Source: Triplophysa rosa (lineage: Eukaryota > Chordata > Actinopteri > Cypriniformes > Nemacheilidae). Taken from it: a DNA stretch of 64,000 nucleotides. The translations under genes and the position numbers were made by a program. Shown here piece after piece: positions 24,180 to 36,955 of the stretch. Within the stretch, counting starts at the first letter, position 1; the number at the start of each line of letters is the position of its first letter. The stretch is taken from positions 34,573,298 to 34,637,297 of the forward strand of contig NC_079890.1 in NCBI RefSeq assembly GCF_024868665.1, in the 5' to 3' direction. The notes beneath the pieces were generated by a model. It was not told the DNA's origin. It saw only the letters and a program-made list of their open reading frames with translations, and did not search any database.

Positions 24180-24445
24180 TTAATACAGCAGTGACTAACA
24201 TTAATGGCAGGGCTGCTTGTTTCAGTGCCAGAGTTAGCCTCATTTGAATGTGAATAGTGTTTACCACTGAGAGCAGCTTGTAAGGACCGGCTGCTTTGAA
24301 TACACAACAACCTGCCACATAAATGCTTTCAATTAGCCTGTAATAATTAGCCACATTGTCTCCAAAGCGATTCCAGGGCAAATTAGCCCTCATCGTTGCT
24401 TAATTGCCCGGATTAATTACCCACCAGCGGGCTGTTCAGGAATGC
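24180..24445. promoter_or_regulatory. Candidate conserved non-coding element with homeodomain-type sites
   Basis: Repeat-free sequence with a dense run of TAAT/ATTA cores, including CAATTAGCCTG, TAATAATTAGCC, GCTTAATTGCCC and GGATTAATTACCC (24,329-24,422), separated by balanced unique sequence. This is typical of developmental enhancers in vertebrate gene deserts. The sites are seen; enhancer function and conservation are inference. Confidence 0.4.
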
Positions 24446-27400
24446 CAAGAGGCGCATGCAACAGAAAACCACTAGTTAGCATATTAATTATATGAAGAGG
24501 CAAATAAAATAATAATTTGCAACCACGACGTTAATAATAAAATTAAATAATAATACAAGTAATAAAAAGGAGGACAAGACGAGTATTGTTAAGCTTGTTT
24601 TGTTATTCTAATTATTTAAAAACTAAAATATATCTAACTAGATTTTAATATTTAAACGCAACAAAAATGCATAAAAGGTTCAGGAAAGGACCGGTTATAA
24701 GCCTCGTAGCTCTTCATATCTTTCATAGTGCAAGCTGACCTATAACTGCATAAATAGCATCTAGCCTATTCTCTGCAGTCTATTCTTGAGCAATGCCAAA
24801 CATATTTATGATTTTTACCCGTTTTGTTTCATTTCTGTCCTCGAGTGATGCAGAAAAAACCACACTGAATTAAACTGAGCTGCCGTGTCAGAGTTCGTGG
24901 AATAATGATAATATGATAATTATTGTGTGTTATTAAATAATACGAAATTACCATATTTATTATAATATTAATAATATTAAAATGCTGTTTTAAAGGATGC
25001 TAAATCAGTTTACATTTGTCAAACAAAAAATGTCTTTAAAAATAACGTGCCGTGTGATCTATGTAATACAAGGACATGGAGAGGACAAGCTTTAAAAAAA
25101 CATGTTTCGATTTATACAGCAGGTAATAGTATTATTGTGTGCTATCTACTGAAGGTGACAATAAATCTACCGCTGTGGACAACTGACATTGTGTAAAACT
25201 TATTGTGTGGAGCAACTGCACTGTTATTTATTTGTATTTATAGTCTTTGTTTTTATTCGAAGAACGAAGTATCATGTACTTTCCAATGCTCATGGGTGTA
25301 TAGTTAAAACTAACCCAAATGATAATAATACTTATAATATGTGACATAATTACAAAGTATTTCTATTAATTATTTTCAAACGCGTCGTTTGAAGGGGCAC
25401 GGATGCAATTATTCCAGAGAAAATAGGTCAAAGCGACGACTGGACCTCAGTAGTGTCCATTTGTCACATTGCATTGAGTGAGGTGAATGACTTTGAGGCA
25501 TATGGCTTTCATCTCAGCACAGTGAACAGCTGATTTCTTCAGAAAGCTTCTGTTAAGTTCAAGGTCCCGGGGGTCGCGAAGATCAGGCCCGGCAAAACCG
25601 GTGAGACTCTGCGTCACGCGCTTTACACACACATATGCAGAAAAGTTGTCTAAAGAACGGATCTGCATGTATTGTAATGCATTTTCTGTTTGCTTTTTCG
25701 TTTAAAGAAATAAAAATCCTTATTTGAACATGGTCGCAAAATGAAAATTTCATATCAAGTGTAATTGAAATGGTAAGAATAAAGTTTTTCGAATAATTTC
25801 AAATAACAGGAAAATAATATATTTCGCAAGAATAGATCATAATGCATTTTACATTTTGTGTTTGCTTTCATTTAGTTGCTCTACTCTGAATATGTTAAAT
25901 ATTTTCGTACGTTATTCGACATACACCTAAATCTGCCCAAATATGAAACACATTGTTGTTTTAAATATTTAAAGAGAAATATTAAAAAATGAAGCATATT
26001 TTTAGAAGAACTGACTGCAAGCTGTACAACATCGACTCTAAAACAAAAAGGCTAATAAAACTTAATTTTAAGGATGAAAAACTGCCACGTTATTGGTATA
26101 GTAATTCGACGGAATTCATCTTTTATATTATGATAAACTCTTAACGAATCGAATTCTAATCGAAATTGAACATTTCACTTGAACAAAAACCTATTAACTC
26201 TTCAAATAATATTAAATAGACAATATACACGCAAAAAAACGAATCATATTAATTATAAATATGTGTTGATTCAACAGAAATACATGCAGCAATTTATTAA
26301 TATACATTAAAAGTTTTAAAAGTTTATCTGCAATATAGACCATTGGTAAAATAACTGTCATCGATAAAGATTGGCTAAATAAATAAATTAATAGCCATTA
26401 TAAATAAATTAATATGACTAAAATTTAAATGCTGCAGACAGTCTAATAAAATATATAAAAATATATAAACCGCTACATAAAAGACGATTACAAGCACAGG
26501 TGGGCCCTTTATAACTAAAATATGATTAATACAATTATACTTTAAATGAAAGCAACAGGAAGGTACAATTATATTTGCAAGTAATACTGAGAGGACTGAT
26601 TGAACGAAAAAAATATTAATAATGATAACAATCTGAGCTTTTAATGCAACTTTGCTGATGGTTTTCAGAAACACAGCAGCTCGAAAATAATTCTACTTTA
26701 GTTACCACAAAATTGTTCTCCAAGTAGCAAAAAAATATATATGCAAAACGTTACCAAAATATTCACAGATTTCAGAACTGTTTGTGATTTTGGTGAATGA
26801 TGCTGGTGTCCAGATGTGCCATGTGTCATCCAGATGATACATATGAACCCCTGAACCTGCTCAATCCCAGATGACACTGGGTGAAGGTGATCCATGCATG
26901 CTCTATAGAGATGCCCGATTCCCAATGGTGTTCATCTCTGTGAAATTATATACCACTTTTCCGTAAGGGATCTAAATTTATTCATTGGCTATTTTTTGAT
27001 GTCCTTCACCTGCATGGCCGGCATTTCAGTTGCTGATGAACTGATTGCAGAAATAAGCTGTCCTGATTTAAAGGATCACCTGCTCAAAATTGTTTAGTCA
27101 TTTTAATCGTCTTAAAGACCCTAGAAAAGGCACCTGACTGCTTTTATTGAAGGATTCGTGGCACATAAAAAGAAAGACTAATAAAAAGAAACACTAAAAG
27201 AATTTGTATAATGATCAACAAAGTTCAGGAAGTTCACATATATTTAAGACGACAATTGAAATACAGAGCAGACCCACAATAGTAAGATAGCTTTTTATCT
27301 GTAGATGTAAAAAGCATTTCAGTAAAACCATTTTCAAACCATTTAAATGTTGGCCTGGTGGAAATGCGGACTAATAACAGAACTTAAGATACAAGTGTGC

Positions 27401-27780
27401 ACCTGTTCAAGCACCTGTGGTCCACACATTCAGAAAACAAATGAATTTCACCAACAGCTATTTACTGTGTAAACTGACATTTGGAGGAAAGAGGGGCAAG
27501 GTTACAAAATATTGCAGCAGGAGCTCGGTAAGAAGGATCGACAAATAAAAGCTTGATAAATAAAGAGAAAACATGAACTGAAAATATGACTATAGCAAGA
27601 GAGCGATGAAATAAAACTAGGGTGATGTCTACAGTAAGAAAGACAGCTGGACTACGTGACATACAGAGGTGGTCCCAGGTGCCCGTGCTCTTTACCGAAT
27701 CCTGGTAATGACATCATTAGGCCACTTTGCATGACCAGAGAGAGATCCTCTTTCCGGAGAGAGTCCTTTCATGGGAGTCA
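24446..27780. other. Long AT-rich unique stretch
   Basis: AT-rich with many short A/T runs, especially 24,480-25,380 and 25,690-26,700. A small CpG-containing patch lies at 25,380-25,640 (GGTCCCGGGGGTCGCGAAG). No transposon ends, exons or RNA genes recognised. Open frames are short. Confidence 0.4.
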
Positions 27781-27985
27781 GGTCAGCGACACGAGTCTCT
27801 CCCTGACACATAATTGCTGATATTGATTATAGGTTATCATATGCTGCAGGCTATTTGTAAGATAATGCCAGAGGGGTTAATTTGTTAGCCATTAACCTCT
27901 TGGGCCCGGGTCTGTGTAAATACGAATTAAGTTTAAAACAAGCCCTGACTGGTTTCCTCAGCCCTCGGTCCTAAATGGAACTGTA
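27781..27985. promoter_or_regulatory. Candidate conserved non-coding element
   Basis: Repeat-free block with ACATAATTGCTGATATTGAT, TTAATTTGTTAGCCATTAAC and ATACGAATTAAG, i.e. clustered ATTA/AATTA sites in balanced DNA. Coding is unlikely because stops are frequent. Conservation is inferred, not shown. Confidence 0.35.
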
Positions 27986-28812
27986 ATAGGGTTAAACCAA
28001 AATTACAATGCAAAACCATGAAACAGAGCAGCTTTCAACGTGCAGGCCACTGGTATTTCCTAAAGGGCATCGGCCACAAGTTTGGAGAGAGCAGAGCATT
28101 CACGTCAGCAATTACAACACAAGCTCCACCTGTTTCAATATAAAATTCGCTGATTCTAAAGCTTTACAGTATCACAGCAAACTGACATTCACAGGGAATA
28201 CAAAGCAACTTAAAAAAAGTTAAGTTGTTAGTGTATGAAACAAGGAAGGATTTATGCTACCGTTTAGTTGCAATGTGAAAACACAGGTACAGAAACCATC
28301 CGAAAATGTGAGGAATTATCTGTGTACTTAACGTGGAAGAAAGTGTGACAAAAGCACAATTTCAAAACAATATTCAAGTAAAGAATAACTTTTCCTCCTT
28401 GAGAAAATGAATTGAATAAATTGTTGTATAAGCAGCAAAAGGCCAATACTTTTGCTCAAATTCTACAATACTTAGTTCGAAAATCTTCCAAAAATTGTAT
28501 GAACTTTTCTAAGAATCAACCAGACAAAACACTGACAGCTGCAGTCAACTTCAGATTTCATCAGGTCAAGACAAAATTGAAGAATTGACATAAGTTCCAG
28601 CAAATATTAATAAACCAAACATATTCGGAACCAGTAATACACACCCACCGGCCAAATAGCAGCAAAAATAAAACTTTATAAATCTTCTAAATACGCACAG
28701 CGCAGCAACAGCATATCAGTTCAACACACAGGACAAAAAGCCAAAGGATGCATAACAAAAGTTGCCATGAGTGTGGGAGTGTGTGGGAGTGTGCATTTAA
28801 GTTTACAGTGTA
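27986..28812. other. Unique non-coding DNA
   Basis: No gene or recognised repeat. Confidence 0.4.
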
Positions 28813-28905
28813 TGTGTGTGTGTGTGTGTCAGTGTGGGCCTGTGTTTGCGTCTGTGCTTACGTGTGTGAGTGTGTGTGTGTGTGTGTTAGAGAGAGAGAG
28901 AGAGC
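28813..28905. repeat. (TG)n/(GA)n compound microsatellite
   Basis: Interrupted TG repeats (about 28,813-28,828 and 28,863-28,886) followed by a GA run (28,890-28,904). Confidence 0.9.
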
Positions 28906-29320
28906 AGCACAGGTGACCCTGAGAGTTTGACTCACAGTGAATCAGAAGAGGCGTTACCTGTGCTCCGCTCGGGTGCCATCAAACTCTCCAGGATCCAGCA
29001 GTTATCCGACAGCGGGACGTGTGGTCCAGGTTCTCTCCTGACCCGGCTAAGAGGCACGGGGAAGAGGAGGAGAGCAAGCTAGAGAGATGGAGATAGAGAG
29101 GGAGAAAAGGAGTGGGGGGGAGTCAGAGGTTTGCCATTGTGACACCATGATAGATCCATGTGAGATTGGTCATAGGCTTTCTCCTCTCTCTCTCACTCTC
29201 TCTCTCTCTCTCTCTTTATGTCTAACACACCAAACACACAGGCTCTGCAGGGACGTCGGACAATCATACAAATGTAAAAAAAAAGAAGAATATATATACA
29301 TATATATGAACCATATACAG
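28906..29320. other. Unique DNA with CT and TA repeats
   Basis: GA-rich DNA at 29,057-29,110, a CT run at about 29,183-29,216 and a TATA-rich patch at 29,289-29,312. The frame across these repeats is not a gene. Confidence 0.5.
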
Positions 29321-31675
29321 TATATAGCCTTTATGACAATACCATATTTTTTTGAATAAACTCAAAATGACGTGCCACATTTACACTTTACAGATGAAAT
29401 ATATAAATCGAAGAGCTTTTTCATCTTCTTGGTTTTGGGATAATATTTCAAAAATGTTTTTTGGGACTGTGAAAATGATTTTGAAGCCAAGAAGAATACC
29501 ATTAGCATTCATTCACGGTTTCCCCACAGCATCTGCTGTGTATTCTAATGCATGCCGGACGCAGTGGGGCAGCTGGAATTGGACAGGCACATAAAAACAG
29601 GGTCAAAAGTCTTGCACAGAGCAGAGCGAAGGCCAGCCAGCCAAACAAAAGACAATAAAGCCCAGACTGTGACGCAATCAGACGCTGATAGCCATCAGCA
29701 ATGACACATACATCAAAACAATACATTTGCACCGCTTACACCCAACAATCCTGACCGGAGGGCCAAATTTTCGCAATATTTGTGTTTGATATTCCTTACA
29801 ATGATTAGAGTTGACAGCTGCGTAGGTACTTTTGAAAAGTGTTTGGACTGGATTGTGCATAAAAAGGAAGAAAAAAAAGAGTTTTAACTGCTCTCTCCGA
29901 TATACGTGTCACTCATTTCTCGTGAGCATGCATACCACACGAGTACGCAAAATAAACACCAAACATTTTGGGTTTTCCGCTGGCACATTGATGTGAAAAT
30001 TGATTTGCATTGCATGAAAGACGCATAAAGGGATCGGCGTCCTGCTTGGCCCTGGTTGAGAAATCGCATTTTTATATAAATCATGCTCCATTCCCCTCCT
30101 CATATTGGGGACAGGCTACATTAGGTTTTGCCAAGTTGAGATGGCCCAGGTCTGTTGACCCCTGTATGCAAATGTACCCATATGTCCGCGACACCCAGAC
30201 AGGCCAGACCCCGTGGCTGAACTTGACTCCCAGCAGTGCAGATGGAAAGGAGAACAGTAGGGGGGAGGTCGCCCTCACCTTTGTTGAACCATAATCTCTA
30301 AACAAACAGCCCGAACGGCAGATGACCTGATGGAGCAGCCCTGGACCAAGAGACCAAGAGACCAAGTTCTCTGTCTAAAGTCTCTAAAATCCTTGCCCTG
30401 TCACAACTGCCTGTTCATGTCTTCTATAAACACGCTCTTTCTAAATCAAAGTGCATATACTCTATGTAACAAAATCTCTACATTCCACATTTCAAATCAC
30501 CAATAAATATGATTCAAATGCTAAAGGATGACCAATAGTAATTATTTTTATGAAAACAAAACATTTAGTCAGAGGTTTCTGCCTGACAGTGAGAATATAA
30601 AGCACTGCAATCTATTAGATTCATTTAAATTCGGAAACATGTGAGCGGTTTGTCTCCTCAAAAAAGCACACCCTTTGGGACGAGGTCCATACTGAAACCA
30701 ACGCTGTGGTGGACTGACTGCCTCCCTGCAGAAAGAGATGTTTCCAAAAACCCTGACGGCGTTATGTACCGCCTCAGTCTCTCATATTCACCTCTTTTCT
30801 GCTTAATCTTCACACTCCCAGATCTCTCACTCGTTCTCTTTGAACTTCTCTTCCTCTATCTTCATCGCACCCCCGAAATATACTTCTCAGTGCAAGAGCG
30901 GGTCAAATATTCCAATTAAACACAAAAAAGGAAAAGCCGCCGTTCTACTTAACTTTGACATTTAGTGCTCAGCGTGGGGGTTTACCCGCTCTGAAAGATG
31001 GGTCAGATTGAGAAGGTAGAAGGTCCTCATCGATCTCTGTGAGAAAGCGAGTGATACCTCCTGCCAATTACAGTAATCACATATGCCCGTTTCAGCGGTG
31101 AGCAGATGTTATCCACGAGAAGCAACAGGAAGCTCTATAACATTCATGAAACATGCCAACCACAGTTACACTAACACATAAAAAGCTTAGCGTGAGCACA
31201 CACCGAGTATGCAATATACTCAATTACACGCACACATCCACACACGGAATAAATCTCTTTCTCAGCCGTAGATGCACAATCGTCGTGCAATCTGCCGTGG
31301 TTCCCGGGCCTCTTGCTCCCCAGGGCCTCCCTAGCCATGCTAACCTTGTTTATGACCGTTTGGGTCGCCACTGCCCTTATCAGACGACCATCTTCACTGC
31401 GGCCTGCAAACTGCATTTACCTTGCTCTCAGCCTTAAAAAAACATACACGCAAACGTAAACCGTGTGTCTTCATCGAGCAGCATTCAGAACAGACCGTAA
31501 AGGGCTGAAGGAAAAGTATATGAATTATTAAGATTAAAATCTTTCTCCGATAATTTCTGTTCTTTCCTCCTTCCATTCCCCTTTTCTCCCTTTCATTCTC
31601 TTTTCGGGGGGGGGGGATTTTTTAAACATTTATATTCCTCTGTTCCTGAGTAAAGGAGCTCAGGGCTGATATTCC
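29321..31675. other. Unique non-coding DNA
   Basis: Mostly balanced. A G-run lies at 31,606-31,617. Direct repeats of CAAGAGAC at 30,348-30,362 are trivial. No exon or RNA gene recognised. Confidence 0.35.
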
Positions 31676-31679
31676 ATTA

Positions 31680-31875
31680 AAAATAAAAGTTGGTGGAGAG
31701 AGAGGCATCCGCTGCCCCGGTGGGTTTGAAATTTTAGTCACCTTTAATCAGCCCCACTGTTTCTATACAGAGGCAGATGAAACAGGTGCGTAATGATTTT
31801 CTTCTTCAACTAGTTTGCTTCAGTCTCTGGACGCTGGCAACTTAAAAGCCAGAGAAAGAGAATAGACGTTTCTTC
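31680..31875. promoter_or_regulatory. Candidate conserved non-coding element
   Basis: Even-complexity, repeat-free sequence with TCACCTTTAATCAGCCCC and GTGCGTAATGATTTTC, flanked by low-complexity DNA. Judged by texture only. Confidence 0.25.
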
Positions 31876-34047
31876 AGCTTTTATTATTACTGTCAGGGCA
31901 GCCGCACGCTGTTTCCCTTTGTTGGAAGGTCTTATCAATTTTCCAACTTATTAAAAAAAACGATGCATTAGGGATGTAACTGCTATTATCTTGGTCAGGT
32001 GTACGGCAGAGAATTGTGGGATTCTTCGCTGACGGCTCGAGCAACGCTTTAATGATTGTCTTTGCTGTATCAAAGAACGTTTGGACCTAACTTTATAGGC
32101 ATCATCTGGTTCTTTGGTTAAGCAGGTAAAAACTAGCTCACGAATCTAATGATGTAGTTGCTCGACTAGAACTGATAAGGAGAGCATAACTTATGTATCA
32201 GAGTACAAAAAAAGATAAATCAACAGTCAAAGAGAATAATGTGGCCAGCAAGTCCTCTTTTAACTCCATTTAACCTTTTTAAATGTAAATGTGTATTTCC
32301 TTTTACATAACAGTAGAGGAATTCATACTTAAAATAAAAAACAATACAAATTCAATTGTTCAATTGTTTTATTTTAGAAATGTAAAGGATTTCTACTAAA
32401 AATGTAGATACAGAATGTACAAACGGGTGAACTGTTCAATTTATAAATATGGCAGCAATGTAGTGCACCACACATATTAATAATTTCATAAATGCATTTC
32501 ATTTATGTAAATGTAATTTATTTTAATTGCTTTCAAATGAACACACAACACGGCTATAAAACTGTGTTAATCAATAGTATGATTATCTGATTTCAGTCAA
32601 GTTAAAAGAATGTTTGCAGCGACTCAATGGCACAATCTTTGGCTCCACCTCTGTGCTGCCCCTGCAGAAAATTGGACTGAACCATTTTAGTCAGGGGATC
32701 CCTCATTCATGTTCTCATCTTTTCACAAAACCTGGGATGATCCATACATTTCTGTATAGAGACCGCCAATCAAACATTGAAAAAATGCCAAATGCAATGT
32801 ACAATGCATGGCAAAAAATACTTGTGTATGTTTATTTAAAAAAATGTTTGCTGGATATACTGTGGTATTAATTACAAAGACAAAAGGTTAGGAAAGATGC
32901 ATATCCTATTCTGTTTATTGAATATATCAGAGCAACATTAATAATACTATCACAATCAGAACGATTCGTAGCTGTGCACAGAATTAACAAGACAGAAAGT
33001 AACTTTGTATTCTCAAGGCAATTAACGAAAAAGACAGATTTTCTTTAAAGTTCAGGATTCGGTATTGTCCCTACATACTGTATAAGTGTCTTTCTCCACC
33101 ATCACTTATGCCAAACAATGCCACTGCTATCCATGACAATGACATTACTCAGTGTCACTGAGATGTGTTCCCTACATGTCAGACTGCTTGTAGTGTGTTT
33201 AAACAATCTTAATAAAATATTTCTGCAGAGGTTAGGTGGACCCCTGGCTCATTATAGATCTCAGAGCGGGCCGATAAGTGCTGTTCGGGTCCCAGCATGA
33301 TTTATTAAGACTGGATAGAGAAGAAGAAAGCCTGCCGGGTTTACATGGCCACAAGACACTGAAGCCACAGAGATGTTTTAAGGCAGAACGTTCAGTAAAG
33401 TGGCCGTGCCAAACAGATTTACATCATCTGCGGTTCGTTTTGAAATGAATTATGAATGCCGAAATGAAATACATAGGAGTTAGCCGCTTTTAAATAATTC
33501 TTTCGTTGCCTTCCTCCCTTTGGAACTTTTACTCCCTGTGTGTGTGTTTATGGATGTGCCCTGTGCATCAGCAGTATCGCCCAGAGCTAAATTCAAGGCC
33601 ATTTGCTCTTCAGAGCACAGCACTAATGGGCGAAGGGAGGGACAAACAGGCCTTCTGTTTAAAAATGGATGGCTGTGAGATGGCCAGATCTGAGCAAACA
33701 AACATCAGAGGCTAATTGGTTTGTTTGAAGGACAAGAGGCAGGGCTGCTCTTGTAGACCTGAGGAAACAACGACTCAGGTGTCCTCTTTATCACCGACAG
33801 GGTGCTGGTGCACGACTCGAACCATTCCACACTTCCACTGCAGAAACAGAGAAAACCAGTTCTGTATAGGCCCCTTAAATCCAGACTTTACTATAAGCAG
33901 GATGATGTAATATCAAACATGTTAAAGTTTTTAATAAAGCAACCTGACGAAACTATACAGTAAGAATAGTTGAACGTAAAAAAGGAAAGTTGATTATACA
34001 AAACTAGATTATTGCCATGTTATTTGTTTCATAAATGGCCAATATAT
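31876..34047. other. Unique non-coding DNA
   Basis: AT-rich 32,150-33,050, balanced 33,210-33,720. No recognised transposon or gene. Short plus- and minus-strand frames overlap and are uninformative. Confidence 0.4.
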
Positions 34048-34288
34048 CAGTGGTTCTCAAACTTTTTTGTTGTAAAGGCGGATTTTTACTTCTGCGTCGG
34101 ACGTACGCCGTAGCCAACGCAGAGACGCATACCCTACGCCGTAGCCTGTCCCCAACCTCTCCAAAAATGAAACAGTGCGTCAATGCGACGCGAACTGCAA
34201 GCGCTGTGATTCGTCTGCTTGAACCCCCTCCCTTGCCCCTTGAACCCCCCACACGCGTACCGTGTGAAACCATTGTATTATATAATAT
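34048..34288 (+). mobile_element. Truncated hAT-like end with CpG-rich repeat
   Basis: CAGTGGTTCTCAAACTTTTTT at 34,048-34,068 matches the terminal repeat of a widespread hAT group, but no partner end is seen. It is followed by CpG-rich sequence with ACGCCGTAGCC twice (near 34,106 and 34,135) and CTTCTGCGTCGG, typical of a fish foldback DNA transposon. These are probably fragments of two elements. Boundaries are uncertain. Confidence 0.45.
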
Positions 34289-34405
34289 ATATCATGCAGT
34301 AGCGTAGCCAGAAAAGAGACTCTGGGTGTGCATTTGAAAAACTGGGTGTGCCACATTTATTAACAGATTAAAGTGCAAAAAACCCAACTCTGCATCCCAG
34401 CTAAC

Positions 34406-34446
34406 ACAACTCAACTCAACTCAACTCAACTCAACTCAACTCAACT
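34406..34446 (-). repeat. (CAACT)n pentanucleotide tail of the LINE
   Basis: Eight or so tandem CAACT units. On the minus strand this is an AGTTG repeat at the very 3' end of the LINE, directly after the conserved tail (minus-strand reading ends GCGCTATATAAATAAAGTTG). Simple-repeat 3' ends are typical of L2/CR1-group LINEs. Confidence 0.85.
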
Positions 34447-34611
34447 TTATTTATATAGCGCTTTTTACAATTTTCATTGTTACAAAGCAGCTGTACATAA
34501 GACATTTTGACTATAAGCAAAACAATTAAAGTTGTACCTGCAAAAACAAGAAAAAGTTGAAAACACAGAAGACAGACATACAAAACACTCCACACACACA
34601 ATATGCACATG

Positions 34612-34702
34612 TACTAACACACATAGACATAGACACACACACACGGACGCGCACGCACACACACACACGTACACAGACAAGTACGCACACACACACACGC
34701 TC
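34612..34702. repeat. (CA)n-rich microsatellite inside the LINE 3' region
   Basis: Three CA runs separated by short spacers. The minus-strand reading is a Cys/Val repeat frame and not a gene. Confidence 0.9.
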
Positions 34703-35452
34703 AGTGAGAGCACACATTTAAGATAAAGGAGAAAGAAGCACAGGTCAAATATAACAGACTATAAATTCCTATATGCAATATTAATTAAGTAAAACTTTAA
34801 AATTCTAAAGCAGCCCCCCCGGTCAGGCAGATAGTGCAAAAACAGTATGCAAACGGTGGCGAGGAACCCAAAACTCTAATCGAGAAAAAAAACCTCAGGA
34901 GAACCCAGGCCCAACCAGGGGATTCCAGTTCCCCTCTGGCAAAAGCTGCTGCCTCTGCACAAGCTCCAGAGAGCTTGCACAACAAGGCTAAATAAAATAA
35001 ATAAACTTAATAATAAAATAAATTATAGTTTAAGATTATCATTAATAATCTAATAGCATTTGAAATTTTGTGGTGAAGACATGTCAAGTGACCGCGTCCT
35101 TCTTTATCCAGCTCTATCATCTCAGCTCTTGTCAGGTCGCCGCTTCCCATTCTCCGCTCTACCATCAGGTCAGGCCATGAACTGCATCCTGCTCGCTGTG
35201 GTAACCTTGGAACAATGAGACAAGACTGGCTGAGAGTAGAGTACTGTTCTGCACTCTTTGATGCAACAAGTACATCAGTTGTGTTTTTGGTTCCGGTTGA
35301 TCTAACTAATGCAGCCTAAACCCTCAGAGGATTTATATTATGGAAGAGTAGTGTATGCAAGATTAAAAAGATGCGTCTTTAGTCTAGATTTAAACTGACA
35401 GAGTGTGTCTGCCTCCCGGACAGTGCAGGGAAACTATTCCAAAGTTTAGGCG

Positions 35453-35659
35453 CTAGATAGGAAAAGGATCTACCACCTGCACTTGATTTTGAAATTCTAT
35501 GTATACCAACTGACAGGACGCCTGACAGTGTAATGCACGTGAAGGACTGTAATACAAAAGGAGTTCATTCAAGTATTGAGGAGCTAAACCATGTAGGGCT
35601 TTATAGGTAATAAGCAATTTTTTAAAGTTAACGCGATGCTTTATAGGTAACCAGTGCAA
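35453..35659 (-). pseudogene. LINE reverse transcriptase, C-terminal fragment
   Basis: This 68-residue frame holds HWLPIKHRVNFK and TYKALHGLAPQYL, the conserved segment that follows the RT domain in L2/CR1-type LINE proteins. It is out of frame with the upstream RT fragment (35,685-36,590), so at least one frameshift lies in 35,660-35,684. It loses homology toward its C-terminus. It is non-functional. Confidence 0.85.
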
Positions 35660-35684
35660 GGTTGACAGAACCGGGCTAATATGT

Positions 35685-36590
35685 TCATACTTTTTTGTAC
35701 TTAAAAACTCGAGCTGCCGCGTTTCGGACCAGTTGGAGTTTTTTTAATAAGCCTGCAGGGCAACCACCTAACAGTGCGTTACAGTAGTCTAGTCTTGATG
35801 TCATGAATGCATGAATTAACTTCTCTGCATCTGACATTGACAGCATATGACATAGTTTAGATATATTCTTAAAATGGAAAAACGCAGTTTTACAGGTGTT
35901 GGCGACGTGGCTCTTAAATGACAGATTACTATCGAATAGAACGCCAAGATTCTTTGCTGACGACGAGGGTTTTATGGAACATCCGTCAATAGTTAAACAG
36001 TATTCTTGATTGTTACTTATAGCAGTTTTCGGTCCAATAAGTAACACTTCCGTTTTGTCCGAGTTCAGTAATAAAAAGTTGTTACTCATCCAGTTTTTTA
36101 TATCGACTATGCATTCCATTATTCGATGGAACTGCTGTGTTTCATGAGGCTTCGAGGAGATATAAAGTTGAGTATCATCAGCATAACAGTGAAAGCTAAC
36201 TCCGTGTCGCTTTATTATATCTCCTAGAGGTAACATGTATAATGCGAAGAGCAGAGGCCCTAAGACTGAGCCCTGTGGTACACCGTACTGGACTTGCGAT
36301 TTGCGTGATACCTCATTGTTTATTGCTACAAATTGAAAACAGTCAGATAAATAAGATTTAAACCATTTCAAAGCTATTCCTTTAATGCCGACGTAATTTT
36401 CGAGTCTATGTAGGAGTGTGCTGTGGTCAACGGTGTCGAATGCAGCACTAAGGTCTAGCAGCACCAATAACGAGATACAACCTCGTTCAGACGCCAATAG
36501 CAGATCATTTGTAACTCTGATCAAAGCAGTCTCTGTACTGTGACATGCTCTAAATCCAGACTGGAATTCTTCATTCAATTCTTCATTCAA
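35685..36590 (-). pseudogene. LINE reverse transcriptase, central domain
   Basis: A 301-residue open frame covering the RT palm. It contains LLDLSAAFDTVDHSTLL (residues 44-60, first catalytic Asp region), GVPQGSVLGPLLFALY (about 103-118) and CYADDTQLY (about 135-143) with the catalytic YADD. The segment ISSKPHETQQ and the later KSHVANTCKTAFFHFKNIS stretch are typical of fish L2-type elements. The methionine start is accidental, because conserved RT sequence continues upstream in another frame (36,600-36,950). The host cell would not make an active enzyme from this copy, since the N-terminal and C-terminal parts are frameshifted and the endonuclease is missing. Confidence 0.9.
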
Positions 36591-36599
36591 CTCATAATT

Positions 36600-36955
36600 G
36601 AGTTGAAACTACTTTTTCCAGAACTTTAGATATGAAAGGTAGATTCGATATAGGCTTGTAGTTCCCTAGTTCTCTAGGGTCGAGTTGGGTTTTTTTGACA
36701 AGGGGCCTTATGACAGCCACTTTATATGCTTTAGGCACATGTCCTAACGTCAGAGATTAGTTAATAATACCAAGAAGAGGATCTATAATTTCTGGGAGCA
36801 TCTCTTTCAGTAGATTTGTAGGTATAGGGTCTAGCATGCGTGTTGTTGATTTAGATGATCTAATAATTTTAGACAGCTCATCTTGATCTACGGTATAAAA
36901 TAATTGCATTTTCTCCTTAAGGGTGCTGTAGTTAGTTTGCACAGTGCACAGTACG
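36600..36955 (-). pseudogene. LINE reverse transcriptase, N-terminal fragment with stop
   Basis: Reading the minus strand gives SKSTTRMLDPIPTNLLKEML, an in-frame TAA at 36,757-36,759, and then KAYKVAVIRPLVKK and YKPISNLPF in the same frame, matching the start of the RT domain of L2-type LINEs. A TGA near 36,598 and a one-base shift separate it from the main RT frame. The ATG at 36,984 lies in non-LINE sequence. Confidence 0.85.

Larger units (their letters stand above)
34406..36955 (-). mobile_element. 5'-truncated LINE, L2/CR1 group
   Basis: Minus-strand non-LTR retrotransposon. From 5' to 3' it has a reverse-transcriptase region (about 36,955-35,450), a non-coding 3' segment with CA repeats, a conserved tail with TTTATTTATATAGCGC (plus-strand reading) and a pentanucleotide terminus. 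The endonuclease half is absent, so the copy is 5'-truncated, as is usual. The coding region is broken by an in-frame stop and at least two frameshifts. It lies within ACGT-rich sequence that continues at 36,956, so it inserted into that element. The exact 5' junction is uncertain by tens of bases. Confidence 0.85.

Noticed and set aside
30340..30365. CAAGAGAC direct repeats as a possible regulatory array
   Set aside because: Only two to three short units; within chance expectation.
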